NCBI RefSeq assembly: GCF_015207665.1
Contig: NZ_JADEWL010000016.1
Span: 23,209 to 87,208 of the forward strand
Length of the DNA: 64,000 bases
From: Plectonema cf. radiosum LEGE 06105
Lineage (GTDB): Bacteria; Cyanobacteriota; Cyanobacteriia; Cyanobacteriales; Nostocaceae
Direction: 5' to 3'
Of this stretch, positions 53,924 to 63,995 are shown piece by piece (within the stretch, counting starts at the first letter, position 1; each line of letters opens with the position of its first letter). Made by a program: the position numbers and the translations under genes. The notes under the pieces are model-generated. The model ran no database searches, was not told where the DNA came from, and saw nothing but the letters and a program-made list of their open reading frames with translations.

Positions 53924-56689
53924 ATGACTTTATCCCAGCATAAACACTTATCGATAAATATCGAGCAAGACGATTTACTGTACCGGATTACAAACTGCAT
54001 TCGTCATTCATTAGAATTAAAAGAAACCCTTGCAAAAATAGTCTCGGAACTCAGAATTTTTCTTGCTACTGACCGGGTAATGATTTATAGTTTTCATTCT
54101 GATGGTAGCGGTCAAGTATTTGCGGAATCAATTAATCATAGATTACCTTCTTTATTAGGGTTAAATTTTCCAGCAGATGATATTCCCCCTCATGCTAGGG
54201 AAATGTTTATTAAATCGCGAGTACGTTCGGTTGTTAATGTCGAAACGGGAGAAATTGGGAAAAGTCCGGTATATGAAACCGAAACCGGAGAAATTCTTTC
54301 AGAAGACATATCATACCGCACTGTAGACCCATGTCATGTTGAATATTTAACAGCAATGGGGGTAAAGTCTTCTGTAGTCACACCTATTTTTCATCAAGAG
54401 CAACTTTGGGGGTTATTAGTATGTCACCATTCAGAATCCCGCTCGATTTCGGAACAAGAATTAAACATAATGCAAATGGTTGTAAATCAATTATCGATAG
54501 CCATTGCTCAAAGTATTCTTCTCACTCAAGCCCGCGAACAAGCTCGAAGAGAAGCGGTTATTAGTAGTATCGTCACTTTGTTGCATTCATTGAAAGATAT
54601 CCCCTTGCAGCCAGCTTTAGAGCAAGCTGTTGCGGCTTTTGAGGGTTGTGGAGGTAGACTTTGTATAAGAAATCAAGTTGATAAAAATTTCACGGAATGC
54701 TTAGAAACTGACAGTGAATTTATAAGTGAATTAATAAAAGTTTATACTGACGGTCTTCAACCAATAATGCCAGAATTAGCAAAATATTCCTTGATGGAAC
54801 AGTATAGCATTTGGAAGGAATACTACAAATCTAGTAACTATCATGTTTGGGGAATTTCCGATATCCATCAAATATCTGGCTTGCGAAATCTGCAAGTTGC
54901 TTTTCAACCCAATAAAATTCGCAGCATTTTGATGATTCCGCTGATTTATCATCAGCAATTGCTCGGTTATTTAACTATTTTTCGTGAAGAAATAAATACA
55001 GAAACCCTTTGGGCTGGACAAATTGATGCCGATAACAGGCAAACTTATCCACGAAAATCATTTGAAGTATGGCGAGAATTTAAAACATCACAAGCTCGTC
55101 AATGGACTAAAGAAGAAATAGAATTAGCTGAAAAATTGGCTGAAAAATTTGCTGTTGCAATTCATCAATACGAATTATATCAACAACTGCAAGCTTTTAA
55201 TAACAACTTAGAAAACCAAGTCAAACAGCGTACACACGCATTACAACAAGCAACTGAACAACAACAAATCTTGTTTGAAGTAGTTACCAAAATTCGCGAA
55301 TCTTTAGATTTAGACATTATTTTTCAAACTACAACTCAACAAGTATGTCAATGGTTGCAAGGTGATCGAGTCGCAGTATACCGTTTTAATCAAGATTGGA
55401 GCGGTGAATTTATTGCCGAGTATGTCGGTGAAGGCTGGGTAAAACTGCTAGATTCGGATACTAATAAGGCTTGGAAAGATACTTATTTACAAGAAACCCA
55501 AGGTGGAAGATGTCGCTTCAATGAAAGTATTGTAATAGATGATATTTATCAAAGTGGTTATGCTGATTGTCATCTAGAATTTTTAGAGCAAATTCAAGCA
55601 AAAGCATATGCTGTTGCACCGATTTTTAGGGGAGAAAAACTTTGGGGTTTACTTGCAGCTTATCAAAATTCTGCACCTCGTCACTGGGAAGCATCGGAGA
55701 TAAAATTTTTATGTCAAACTGCGGCTCAATTTGGAGTAGCACTCCAACAAGCAGAATTACTCGCTCAAAGTAGATTACAAACTGAACAAATAAAAACAAC
55801 ACTTAGCAATTTAAAAAAAGCCCAAACCCAATTAATTCAAAGTGAAAAAATGTCCTCTTTAGGACAATTAGTGGCAGGAATAGCACACGAAATTAATAAT
55901 CCTGTTAACTTCATTTACGGGAATATTGATTATATTCATCAATATATAGAAGATTTACTTGGTATTTTAGAACTTTATCAACACAACTGCGATCAAAATA
56001 ATTCGGAAATTAACGAGCGAGCCGAAGAAATTGATTTAGACTTTTTAATTGATGATTTACCGAAGATGCTGTCTTCGATAAAAATAGGAGCATCACGAAT
56101 TCGCGAAATTGTTTTATCTTTACGCAATTTTTCCCGACTCGACGAATCAGATTTAAAAGTTGTTGATATTCACGAAGGGATTGATAGTACATTATTAATT
56201 TTGCAATACCGTTTAAAAGCACAATCAGATTTTTCTGGTATCCAATTAATTAAACAATACGGTAATTTACCTAAAATTGAATGTTATCCCGGACAATTGA
56301 ATCAAGTATTTATGAATCTTTTTAGTAACGCAATTGATGCATTAGAAGAAGGAGCTAGTAAAAGCTTTTGGGAACAAGAAACTGATAATAATCAATCTCT
56401 AATTCCTAAAATCATGATTTGTACCCAGATGAGTCAAGATAAAAATCAAATCGTAATTCGTATCGCCGACAACGGCTTAGGTATGACAGAAGCAGTTATT
56501 AAACGAATGTTTGACCCATTTTTTACAACTAAACCAGTAGGAAAAGGAACTGGTTTAGGATTATCAATTAGTTATCAGATAATAGTTGATAAACATCGTG
56601 GTGTTTTCAAATGCAATTCTGTACCCGGTAAAGGCACAGAATTTTCCATTAAAATTCCAATTAAGCAAAGTAAATCAGGTAATGGGTAA
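53924..56689 (+). CDS. Cph2-type (knotless) phytochrome histidine kinase
   Basis: 921 residues. GAF1 (21-200) is phytochrome-like, with FPADDIPPHARE and a bilin-binding Cys137-His138 in DPCHVEYL. A PHY-like domain follows (205-415) with tongue motifs WAG (363-365) and PRKSF (376-380). There is no PAS domain or knot, the Cph2 group layout. A third, cyanobacteriochrome-like GAF (about 445-612) has Cys549-His550 in YADCHLEFL. Then come a coiled coil, a HisKA with His655 in GIAHEINNP and a HATPase (NAIDAL, DNGLGM, GTGLGLSIS). Both GAFs could bind phycocyanobilin for light sensing. No response regulator adjoins. The last residues and stop are in a heptamer array. Confidence 0.88.
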   Translation: MTLSQHKHLSINIEQDDLLYRITNCIRHSLELKETLAKIVSELRIFLATDRVMIYSFHSDGSGQVFAESINHRLPSLLGLNFPADDIPPHAREMFIKSRVRSVVNVETGEIGKSPVYETETGEILSEDISYRTVDPCHVEYLTAMGVKSSVVTPIFHQEQLWGLLVCHHSESRSISEQELNIMQMVVNQLSIAIAQSILLTQAREQARREAVISSIVTLLHSLKDIPLQPALEQAVAAFEGCGGRLCIRNQVDKNFTECLETDSEFISELIKVYTDGLQPIMPELAKYSLMEQYSIWKEYYKSSNYHVWGISDIHQISGLRNLQVAFQPNKIRSILMIPLIYHQQLLGYLTIFREEINTETLWAGQIDADNRQTYPRKSFEVWREFKTSQARQWTKEEIELAEKLAEKFAVAIHQYELYQQLQAFNNNLENQVKQRTHALQQATEQQQILFEVVTKIRESLDLDIIFQTTTQQVCQWLQGDRVAVYRFNQDWSGEFIAEYVGEGWVKLLDSDTNKAWKDTYLQETQGGRCRFNESIVIDDIYQSGYADCHLEFLEQIQAKAYAVAPIFRGEKLWGLLAAYQNSAPRHWEASEIKFLCQTAAQFGVALQQAELLAQSRLQTEQIKTTLSNLKKAQTQLIQSEKMSSLGQLVAGIAHEINNPVNFIYGNIDYIHQYIEDLLGILELYQHNCDQNNSEINERAEEIDLDFLIDDLPKMLSSIKIGASRIREIVLSLRNFSRLDESDLKVVDIHEGIDSTLLILQYRLKAQSDFSGIQLIKQYGNLPKIECYPGQLNQVFMNLFSNAIDALEEGASKSFWEQETDNNQSLIPKIMICTQMSQDKNQIVIRIADNGLGMTEAVIKRMFDPFFTTKPVGKGTGLGLSISYQIIVDKHRGVFKCNSVPGKGTEFSIKIPIKQSKSGNG

Positions 56690-56785
56690 TTGGTAATGGG
56701 TAATTGGTAATGGGTAATTGGTAATGGGTAATGGGTAATGGGTAATGGGTAATGGGTAATGGGTAATGGGTAATGGGTAATTGGG
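56678..56785. repeat. Long heptamer array (GGTAATG / GGTAATT)
   Basis: About fifteen 7-base units, alternating GGTAATG and GGTAATT at first and then uniform GGTAATG. It begins in the last three codons of the phytochrome gene, so residues Gly-Asn-Gly and the TAA stop are made of repeat. Confidence 0.9.
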
Positions 56786-56858
56786 AATAAAAATCCGTGT
56801 AATCGGTGTAATCCTTTTTAATCCGTGATTAGAATTGGGGGGTATTTAGTTTTCAACT

Positions 56859-56889
56859 CCTAACTCCTAACTCCTAACTCCTAACTCCT
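56859..56889. repeat. Heptamer array (CTAACTC) entering dnaN
   Basis: Four CTAACTC units. The last unit contains the reverse complement of the dnaN stop codon (56881-56883) and the codons for Arg-Ser, so the 3' end of dnaN is part of the array. Confidence 0.8.
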
Positions 56890-58056
56890 TAATTGTACTG
56901 GCATTGCTAAATAAATCATTTTCACTCCTCCGATGGGAGAAAAAATAACGGGAGCTAAATTATTGTTTAATTGCATTTGAATTTCTGCCGAAGGTAGTGC
57001 TTTTAAACCTTCCATCAAATATTTAATATTAAAAGCAATATCAATATCTTCTCCTAATATCTGTGCTGGCATAGATTCCATTCCACTACCAATTTCTTGA
57101 GTTTCTACTGACAAGGTAATTTCCTGAGATTCACTATCAATGCTAACTTTAGCAATATTATTTTTTTGGTCTGCAAATACCGCAATTCTTTCTAATCCAC
57201 TAATAAGTTGTTTTCTATCTAAAGTTAATTCTCGTTCAAATTGATTGGGTATAAGTTGACGATAAGCTGGATATTGTCCTTCTAAAGTTCTACTGGTTAA
57301 ACGCTGATTTTGCCATTCAAAAACTACTTGTCCTTGATCAAAATACATTGCTACAGGTTCATCTTCTTTGGAACTATGGGCTAGCATTCTTTCTAATTCT
57401 CGTAAAGCTTTGTTTGGTAATGTTACCTCTAAAGAATCTAACTGTTCATCATCAGCATCTAAATTGTCGTTGCTAGTTTCTACTACTGCTAAACGATGTC
57501 CGTCAGTGGCTGCAAATTCCAAACTGTCTTTTTTAACTGTCAAATGTACTCCTGTAAGTACTTGTTTGCTTTCATCTGCACTTGTCGCAAATAGGGAACC
57601 CTCTAAACCTTCAATTAAGGCACTCACAGTCAGATGAATTGCTTTATCGTTTTCAGTTACAGGTAATTCCGGAAATTCCTCAGCATTCATTGCTCGTACT
57701 TGATATCGTCCGCTTTGTGGCTTGAGAGTGACGGTTAAACCTTCTCCCATCGAATGATTTTCTGTATCCGATGATTCGTCGATGTAGAGCGTTATTTCTC
57801 CCGATGGTAAACGAGAAACTATATCATTAAGTAGCTTGGCTGGAAGAGTAATTGTTCCGGATTCTAAAACCTCGGCTTTGAATGTGGTACGAATTCCCAA
57901 ACTTAGATCGAAAGCTGTCAAACTTACTTGACCACTAGCAACATCTGCTTGTAGTAGCACATTAGCAAGTATAGGATGAGTCGGACGTGAAGGAACAGCA
58001 CGAAAGGTTAGTGAAAGATGAGTATTTAAATCGCTTTGGTTGCAAACTAGTTTCAT
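56881..58056 (-). CDS. dnaN: DNA polymerase III beta subunit (sliding clamp)
   Basis: 391 residues from ATG 58056 (MKLVCNQSDL); an open extension to 58203 is not typical of the family. Ring-shaped clamp of three repeated domains. Visible: LTFRAVPSRPTHPILANVLL near the start, ATDGHRLAVVE in the middle domain, and the C-terminal MYLAMPVQL-like end (IYLAMPVQLRS) that closes the protein-binding pocket. It tethers the replicase to DNA. It lies downstream of dnaA on the same strand with a 0.7 kb spacer holding DnaA boxes. The last two codons overlap a heptamer array. Confidence 0.97.
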   Translation of the reverse strand: MKLVCNQSDLNTHLSLTFRAVPSRPTHPILANVLLQADVASGQVSLTAFDLSLGIRTTFKAEVLESGTITLPAKLLNDIVSRLPSGEITLYIDESSDTENHSMGEGLTVTLKPQSGRYQVRAMNAEEFPELPVTENDKAIHLTVSALIEGLEGSLFATSADESKQVLTGVHLTVKKDSLEFAATDGHRLAVVETSNDNLDADDEQLDSLEVTLPNKALRELERMLAHSSKEDEPVAMYFDQGQVVFEWQNQRLTSRTLEGQYPAYRQLIPNQFERELTLDRKQLISGLERIAVFADQKNNIAKVSIDSESQEITLSVETQEIGSGMESMPAQILGEDIDIAFNIKYLMEGLKALPSAEIQMQLNNNLAPVIFSPIGGVKMIYLAMPVQLRS

Positions 58057-58399
58057 GGTGTATTTTACGGATGCTGCATATGGCTTGTACATACCATTAA
58101 ACATAAGATTGGCTAGCATTGATGCCAAACTAATCCAGTTTATTTCTGAAGATTTATCTATCGAAGAAGCAGAAGAAGTCGAGAAAGCGACAAAGTAAAA
58201 CAAGAAAAAGAGTTTTCGAGTTGATAAAAGCCTAATTTTTCTTGCTTTGGAGCCATGTGAAAATCGATACTTTATCCTTAAAACAATCTGCTTATGCAGT
58301 ATTTTTTACCACACTATATATTTATCCAGATTATTTAGTGAAAATCTCAGCACAAATTCCGAAATCGTACATTTGTCGTTAAATAAACATTAGGGCAAT

Positions 58400-58600
58400 A
58401 TTCACCCCTATATTTTTTCAAGTTGTGGAAAACTTACCACAGTCTTCCTCAAAGACACTTCTACTAAAAGCTAATTGTGGAAAAAGCTGTGGAAAAACTA
58501 ACTTTTTTTCCACAGAGTATTTATACTTAAATAAATTTTCCACAGTTTTTCTGCTAATTTTCCACAAATATATTTGCTTTTAATTTATTTTTATACTTAT
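58400..58600. other. Putative replication origin: six DnaA boxes between dnaA and dnaN
   Basis: Exact TTTTCCACA on the plus strand at 58506-58514, 58536-58544 and 58558-58566, and as TGTGGAAAA at 58424-58432, 58476-58484 and 58488-58496. The six boxes form two facing groups of three within 143 bases. A long AT-rich section (58567-58640) follows on the dnaA side and could be the unwinding element. dnaA and dnaN flank the spacer, the usual context for oriC. The rest of 58057-58769 contains a small TTTTTGA tandem near 58660-58685 and no ORF. Confidence 0.85.
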
Positions 58601-58769
58601 GTTAACTATTAAATAAAGAAGTAGCCCAATAGATAACTTATTATATCCAAGAAAGAAAACATTTTTGATTTTTGATTTTTGATTTTCACCTAGTACAGGT
58701 TGGCGCAAGTAAGATATCGATCTGAAAATCTAATCATGAGTATCAATCTGAGTTTAAAAAATGGGTACT

Positions 58770-60155
58770 TTATTTACGCCGTGCGGTACTAGAGCCATTT
58801 ATATTAATGCGATCGCCAAGTTGACGTAAAGTTTGTACTAAATTGTGGTCGGTTTCTTTAAGTTGAGTAATTTTGTCACAACTGTACATAACCGTCGTAT
58901 GGTCTTTACCGCCAAATTCTTCGCCGATTCGAGGTAAACTTAAATCTGTATATTGACGCATTAAATACATTCCGATTTGTCGCGCCCAGCTAATTTCTCT
59001 GCGTCGCGAATTACTTTTGAGGTCTTCGATAGAAATATTAAAGGTATCGGCGACTATACTTAAAATTGCTACGGGAGTTGCTTCTACTTTCTCAGTTTGT
59101 GGCTCTAAAACCGAGCTAATATTTTCCACAGTCATAGGTAAACCCCAAATGGAAACATAAGCCATTGCTCGAATTAATGCACCTTCCAATTCTCGAATAT
59201 TATTTATGTAGTTGGAAGCAATGTATTCTATAACATCTCTGGGTAAACGTAAGTTTTCATCTTCGGCTTTTTTTTGTAAAATAGCCATTCTAGTTTCTAA
59301 ATCTGGTGCTTGAATATCAGCAATTAATCCCATAGAGAAGCGGGAAGATAATCTTTCTTGGAGACGAGGGATTTGATTGGGGGGACGATCAGAAGCAATA
59401 ACGACTTGTTTACCAGCTTCATATAAAGTATTAAAAGTATGAAAAAATTCTTCTTGAGTTGATTCTTTACCTTCAATAAACTGTATGTCATCAACTAAAA
59501 GTACATCAGTAGCCCTGTAACGTTCTCGGAGGCTTTGTCTGCTGTCATTACGAATAGCGCTGATGACATCATTAGTAAACTGTTCAGTAGAAACATAAAA
59601 TATTTTAGCTGAAGGGAAAATTTCCAAGCGATAATTACCGATAGCCTGCATCAGATGAGTTTTCCCCAATCCCACACCACCATATAAAAACAAAGGATTA
59701 AATTCCTTACCGGGAGATTCTGCAACCGCTAAAGACGCAGCATGAGCTAAACGATTGTTTGCACCAACTACAAAACGGGAAAATACATATTTTAGATTTA
59801 AAATAGATGTTTTCTGCTCATTTTTACCGATATTTCCCGGAATAGTTGTAGATAGACGTAATTCATTCCTTGGTTCGCCTTCGTTGATTTCGGAAGCTGA
59901 ATCACCGCTTGTAACTGTAAAATAAATATCTACCGGATGACCGAGAATATCCTGAACTACTGAAGCAATCGTTTTTATGTAATACTTTTGTAACCAATTG
60001 CGAGCAAAAGGATTGGGAGTACGAATTACCAAACAGTTGTTTTCTAACTTTTCGGCGATCGCGGTTTTAATCCAAGTTTCAAATGTGGGACGCGAAAGTT
60101 CTAGCTGCAAGCGTTCCAAGACTTGAGACCATAAATTTTCTATTTTTTCAGACAT
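58770..60155 (-). CDS. dnaA: Chromosomal replication initiator DnaA
   Basis: 461 residues from ATG 60155 ([12 protein letters not shown]); ATG 60164 is equally possible, and the open extension to 60308 is unlikely. Domain I is the conserved [23 protein letters not shown]. Domain III AAA+ has Walker [12 protein letters not shown], Walker [14 protein letters not shown] and sensor motifs in [11 protein letters not shown]. Domain IV ends with [12 protein letters not shown], which reads the DnaA box. It initiates replication by binding the box cluster just downstream of its own stop. Confidence 0.97.
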   Translation of the reverse strand: MSEKIENLWSQVLERLQLELSRPTFETWIKTAIAEKLENNCLVIRTPNPFARNWLQKYYIKTIASVVQDILGHPVDIYFTVTSGDSASEINEGEPRNELRLSTTIPGNIGKNEQKTSILNLKYVFSRFVVGANNRLAHAASLAVAESPGKEFNPLFLYGGVGLGKTHLMQAIGNYRLEIFPSAKIFYVSTEQFTNDVISAIRNDSRQSLRERYRATDVLLVDDIQFIEGKESTQEEFFHTFNTLYEAGKQVVIASDRPPNQIPRLQERLSSRFSMGLIADIQAPDLETRMAILQKKAEDENLRLPRDVIEYIASNYINNIRELEGALIRAMAYVSIWGLPMTVENISSVLEPQTEKVEATPVAILSIVADTFNISIEDLKSNSRRREISWARQIGMYLMRQYTDLSLPRIGEEFGGKDHTTVMYSCDKITQLKETDHNLVQTLRQLGDRININGSSTARRK

Positions 60156-60338
60156 TTTAACCATCGATTGTGAGGTAATCGTCACAAAACAACAAGATAT
60201 TAAATAAGTAGCCTTGCCAAAAACCTGATACTCAGGCAATCTAAACCCAAAACTAAATTTTAATTTGTAGTTACTCTTATATTTATCCAGTAGGCAATAT
60301 CCTATCATTCACCCACTCACACGGAGAGCTAAAATCAC

Positions 60339-61625
60339 ATGAACAGAAAAGACAGTCAACGACAATCAAGTAAAATTTATACAAAAAATCAGACCCAGCA
60401 GTTTTGGGTAAGAAACTTTATCTTAACTTTTATTGTTGCCATTAGCACTATTTTGCTTAATGGTTGTTCTAATCTTGGTAATATTATAGGTCGCAACACC
60501 CCAGATACTCAGGCGCAGGCTGGCAATCAAAACAATCCAAATAATCAAAATAATAATGTACCTAAAATTGCTCCTCCTGCAATCTTCAAAGAGTCAAGAG
60601 ACCCTAACTTTGTGGTCTCGGTGGTACAGGAAGTTGGTCCGGCTGTAGTGCGGATTGATACTTCTAGAGCAGTAAGTTCCGGTCTTTCAGATGAACTTGA
60701 CGATCCGTTTTTACGGAGATTTTTTGGTAATGGCTCACCGATACAACCCAGAGAAAGAGAACAAAGGGGTAATGGTTCTGGATTTATTATCAACTCCAAC
60801 GGTGAAATATTAACTAATGCTCACGTAGTAGACGGAGCCGATCGAGTAACCGTTGAATTGAAAGATGGTCGCAAATTTGACGGACAAGTATTAGGTGAAG
60901 ACCCGGTAACAGATGTTGCTGTAATTAAAATTGATGCAGATAATTTACCTACTGTAGGTTTGGGAGACTCTGAAGCACTACAACCAGGAGAAGCGGTAAT
61001 TGCCATTGGTAATCCTTTAGGTTTAAACTACACGGTAACTTCCGGAATTATCAGCGCTACAGGACGTTCTAGCCGTGATATTGGTGCTGCTGCTGATAAG
61101 CGAGTTGATTATATTCAAACTGATGCTGCAATTAACCCCGGTAATTCCGGCGGACCTTTATTAAATGCTAGCGGACAGGTAATAGGGATGAACACTGCTA
61201 TTATTAGAGGCGCTCAAGGTTTAGGATTTGCGATTCCGGTAAATACAGTTAAAAGAATTTCTCAAGAATTAATTGCTAAAGGTCGAGTAGACCATCCCTA
61301 TTTAGGAATTCAGATGGTGACGCTGACACCGGAAATCAAAGAAAAACTCAACAGCGAACTAGGAAGTCCGAGTATTTCAGCAGATAAAGGTGTTTTATTA
61401 ATGCGGATTATGCGTGGTTCTCCAGCATCTCAAGGCGGACTAAAAGCCGGAGATGTTATCGTTAGCATTAATAAGCAGTCCGTAAATAATAATGAAGACG
61501 TACAAAAATTAGTAGAAAATAGTAAAATTGGTCAATCGTTAAATATAGAAGTGCAACGCAACGGCAGAACTATAAATTTAGCAGTTAGACCTGCTCCTTT
61601 ACCTACAACCCGACAGGGTGGTTAG
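60339..61625 (+). CDS. HtrA/Deg-family serine protease (HhoA/HhoB-like)
   Basis: 428 residues. A positively charged N-terminus, a hydrophobic helix and LLNGCSNLG suggest a signal peptide with a lipobox, so the enzyme is probably exported. The trypsin-like domain has the triad His in TNAHVVDG, Asp in [10 protein letters not shown] and Ser in [10 protein letters not shown]. One PDZ domain follows ([14 protein letters not shown] ... [15 protein letters not shown]). One PDZ is typical of cyanobacterial HhoA/HhoB/HtrA. It degrades or refolds damaged proteins in the periplasm or thylakoid lumen. Divergent from dnaA. Confidence 0.93.
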   Translation: MNRKDSQRQSSKIYTKNQTQQFWVRNFILTFIVAISTILLNGCSNLGNIIGRNTPDTQAQAGNQNNPNNQNNNVPKIAPPAIFKESRDPNFVVSVVQEVGPAVVRIDTSRAVSSGLSDELDDPFLRRFFGNGSPIQPREREQRGNGSGFIINSNGEILTNAHVVDGADRVTVELKDGRKFDGQVLGEDPVTDVAVIKIDADNLPTVGLGDSEALQPGEAVIAIGNPLGLNYTVTSGIISATGRSSRDIGAAADKRVDYIQTDAAINPGNSGGPLLNASGQVIGMNTAIIRGAQGLGFAIPVNTVKRISQELIAKGRVDHPYLGIQMVTLTPEIKEKLNSELGSPSISADKGVLLMRIMRGSPASQGGLKAGDVIVSINKQSVNNNEDVQKLVENSKIGQSLNIEVQRNGRTINLAVRPAPLPTTRQGG

Positions 61626-61732
61626 GAGTGTGGGGGACAGTTGACAGTGTAGCGCAGTGTGGCACGTAGTTACATACAGTGAACAATAATCTATTAATAT
61701 GCTTCCTAGCTTATCTCCGATTATCACCGTCG

Positions 61733-61850
61733 CAACTCCAAACTCCAAACTCCTAACTCCTAACTCCTAACTCCTAACTCCTAACTCCTAACTCCTAACT
61801 CCAAACTCCAAACTCCTAACTCCAAACTCCTAACTCCAAACTCCTAACTT
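61733..61850. repeat. Long heptamer array (CTAACTC / CAAACTC) before def
   Basis: About sixteen units, alternating CTAACTC and CAAACTC, end eight bases before the ATG of def. The array occupies half of the 232-base spacer after the HtrA-type gene. Confidence 0.88.
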
Positions 61851-61857
61851 TTATATA

Positions 61858-62391
61858 ATGTCTGAAAAACTTCCTATTATTCAATTAGGTAATCCGATTC
61901 TGCGGCAAAAAGCTGAGTTTGTTAATAATATTGAAGACAAAACTATTCAAAAATTAATTGATGATTTATTGATAACAGTAAGCGAGGCTAATGGTGTTGG
62001 TATTGCAGCACCACAAGTTGCCGTGGGTTATCGTATCTTTATCGTTGCTTCTCGTCCTAATCTAAGATATCCCCATGCTCCTTTGATGGAGCCAACAGCA
62101 ATGATTAATCCTCGAATTGTTAATTATGCTGATGAGATTATCAAAGATTGGGAAGGTTGCTTGAGTATTCCGGGAATTAGAGGTTTAGTTCCGAGATATA
62201 AGACTATTGAAGTTGAATATACTGATAGATACGGTAAATTACAAAAACAAGAATTGACAGACTTTGTTGCTCGTATTTTTCAACATGAATACGACCATAT
62301 GAGCGGATTAGTATTTTTAGATAGAGTTGAAAGCACTTTTGATATTTTTACCGAGCAAGAATATCAAAATTTGGTTTTTGATCGCCTTTGA
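61858..62391 (+). CDS. def: Peptide deformylase
   Basis: 177-residue metalloenzyme that removes the formyl group from nascent proteins. The three motifs are present: GVGIAAPQV, EGCLSIPG with the metal-binding cysteine, and QHEYDHMSG with the two histidines and catalytic glutamate. Full length. A heptamer array lies within eight bases of the start codon, so its leader is unusual. The gene ends at a repeat-derived bidirectional hairpin. Confidence 0.96.
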   Translation: MSEKLPIIQLGNPILRQKAEFVNNIEDKTIQKLIDDLLITVSEANGVGIAAPQVAVGYRIFIVASRPNLRYPHAPLMEPTAMINPRIVNYADEIIKDWEGCLSIPGIRGLVPRYKTIEVEYTDRYGKLQKQELTDFVARIFQHEYDHMSGLVFLDRVESTFDIFTEQEYQNLVFDRL

Positions 62392-62398
62392 CGAAAGT

Positions 62399-62435
62399 AA
62401 AAACCCGACTTTTAGAAATCAAAAGCCGGGTTTTT
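62399..62435. terminator. Bidirectional hairpin between def and the TPR gene
   Basis: AAAAACCCGACTTTT (62399-62413) pairs with AAAAGCCGGGTTTTT (62421-62435), one mismatch, seven-base loop, with A and T tracts on the outside. It belongs to the AGAAGTCGGGTTTTT repeat family and ends both convergent genes. Confidence 0.8.
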
Positions 62436-62463
62436 CTAAAGTGTGTGTAAGAAACAGAATCAC

Positions 62464-63834
62464 TTATTCTTCAGGATCGCGATATCGCTTATAAACATTC
62501 ATCGCAGCCAGATAACATTCGTCAGCTTTTCGCAAATTTTCGTTTTTATCCCCACGAATACGCTGTTTATAAGTATTACCCAAATTATATTGAGTCATAG
62601 CCCATTGTTGGGGAACCAGATTCGGTTGATACACTTCTAAGGCTGCATTGTAAGATAATATAGCGATTTCCATATTTTCAGCTTTGTCGCCAGCAACGCG
62701 ATCGCAATAGACATTACCCAAGTTATACTGAATTGCCGCCCATTGATACGGAAATACCGAACGTTGATATACGTCTAATGCCGCGAAATAGTATTGAATA
62801 GCGATTTCGAGGTTTTCTGCTTGATCCCCCTTTTCCCTACCTTTATAAGCCGTCCCCAAATTATTTTGAGTCATAGCCCAATCTTCGGGAAATAAATCGC
62901 GCTGGTAAACTTCTAATGCACGCTCATAACATTTAATACCTTCATCCAAATTGTCTGCACTGTCCCCATTAATACGTTCAACAAGTGCATTTCCAAGATT
63001 ATTCTGAGTTCCAGCCCATTCTTCTGGGTACTTATCGCGATTAAAATAAGCTAACGCGACCTGATAGCCAGTAATCGCAATTTCTAAGTTCTCAGATTTA
63101 TTACCTAAAGAGAACTGTTGAATTAATACACTAAAATTTACAATATCGACGACGACGTTATGGGCTATTGATGGTTGTACTTTCTCTATAGTCTCTTTTA
63201 CCCAGTTTTCCATAACTTGAGCAAAATGCGTATTTAGTTTATCTAAATTCGCAGCCAATAGAGGATATACAACTTTTGCATTACCATTACTGTTAGAAGT
63301 AGTTCGTAATACTTCTCCCAGAAAATCCAAATAATTTTGAGCAGGTTTGAGAGCAGGTAAAGAACCTTTCATTCCCTCAGCTAAAGGTGTCGCAATCCCT
63401 TGCAAAAATTGCGAAGCTTTTTGCTCACCAATTTCTGCCATTATTCCTGCCACTTGTGCTAAAGTTAAAACGAATTGCGTATCAACTAAATCTTGATTTT
63501 TACGCAATATTTCAGCTTCGCTCCCACTAGGGCAACTCATTAACGTTTCAATCAATTTTAAATAAGCAGATGGACGTTCATCATCTTCAGAATTAAACGT
63601 CTTCGTTGCTTGTGTTAACATAACTTTTAGCTCTTGAGCTAAATTGCGTAAGAACTCAGTAGTTCCCGTTGCACCTTGCGCTTCTGCTTTGATGGCTATC
63701 TGCTCCATCACCATAATTAAATCTTCATCAACCAATTGTGTATTGGCTTTTAAGATTACAAACTCCTCTCCATCAGGACAGTTTAACAGTTCCTTAATCA
63801 GAGCAACATATTCCCGCAGACGGCGTTCATCCAT
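62464..63834 (-). CDS. TPR-repeat protein
   Basis: 456 residues, soluble. Residues 1-240 are helical and hold a duplicated motif (LNCPDGEEFVILKANTQLVDEDLIMVMEQIA and LMSCPSGSEAEILRKNQDLVDTQFVLTLAQVA), so an ancient internal repeat. From about 255 on there are five TPR-like units built on AYFNRDKYPEEWAGTQNNLGNAL, each beginning near a W-A-x-x-Q-x-N-L-G core, of the kind found in cyanobacterial CHAT-TPR proteins, though no CHAT protease domain is present. A scaffold or regulator of unknown partner. Confidence 0.85.
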   Translation of the reverse strand: MDERRLREYVALIKELLNCPDGEEFVILKANTQLVDEDLIMVMEQIAIKAEAQGATGTTEFLRNLAQELKVMLTQATKTFNSEDDERPSAYLKLIETLMSCPSGSEAEILRKNQDLVDTQFVLTLAQVAGIMAEIGEQKASQFLQGIATPLAEGMKGSLPALKPAQNYLDFLGEVLRTTSNSNGNAKVVYPLLAANLDKLNTHFAQVMENWVKETIEKVQPSIAHNVVVDIVNFSVLIQQFSLGNKSENLEIAITGYQVALAYFNRDKYPEEWAGTQNNLGNALVERINGDSADNLDEGIKCYERALEVYQRDLFPEDWAMTQNNLGTAYKGREKGDQAENLEIAIQYYFAALDVYQRSVFPYQWAAIQYNLGNVYCDRVAGDKAENMEIAILSYNAALEVYQPNLVPQQWAMTQYNLGNTYKQRIRGDKNENLRKADECYLAAMNVYKRYRDPEE

Positions 63835-63956
63835 TAGGGTGAATCTCCGTAGTTTTTAAGCTAATTTTTACACCTCAAACTGCTCAAGGTAATCGATATA
63901 AATACCTTTCTCAGCCTCTTGATACATTTATTGCTACTTTGAGTAGATGACGAAGG

Positions 63957-63995
63957 GGACAAGGGGATGGGGAGATGGGGAGATGGGGAGATGGT
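63957..63995. repeat. GGGGAGAT tandem array at the window end
   Basis: Four to five GGGGAGAT-type units just inside the right edge; the array may extend a little further. Confidence 0.7.

Noticed and set aside
56678..56785. Could be read as a CRISPR array
   Set aside because: The units are contiguous 7-mers with no spacers; the same holds for all other arrays here. No cas genes are present.
58057..58203. N-terminal extension of dnaN
   Set aside because: The added 49 residues have no clamp similarity, and the ATG at 58056 gives the family-typical start.
60156..60308. N-terminal extension of dnaA
   Set aside because: The added residues are unlike domain I; the [10 protein letters not shown] start is well known. 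ATG 60164 remains possible.
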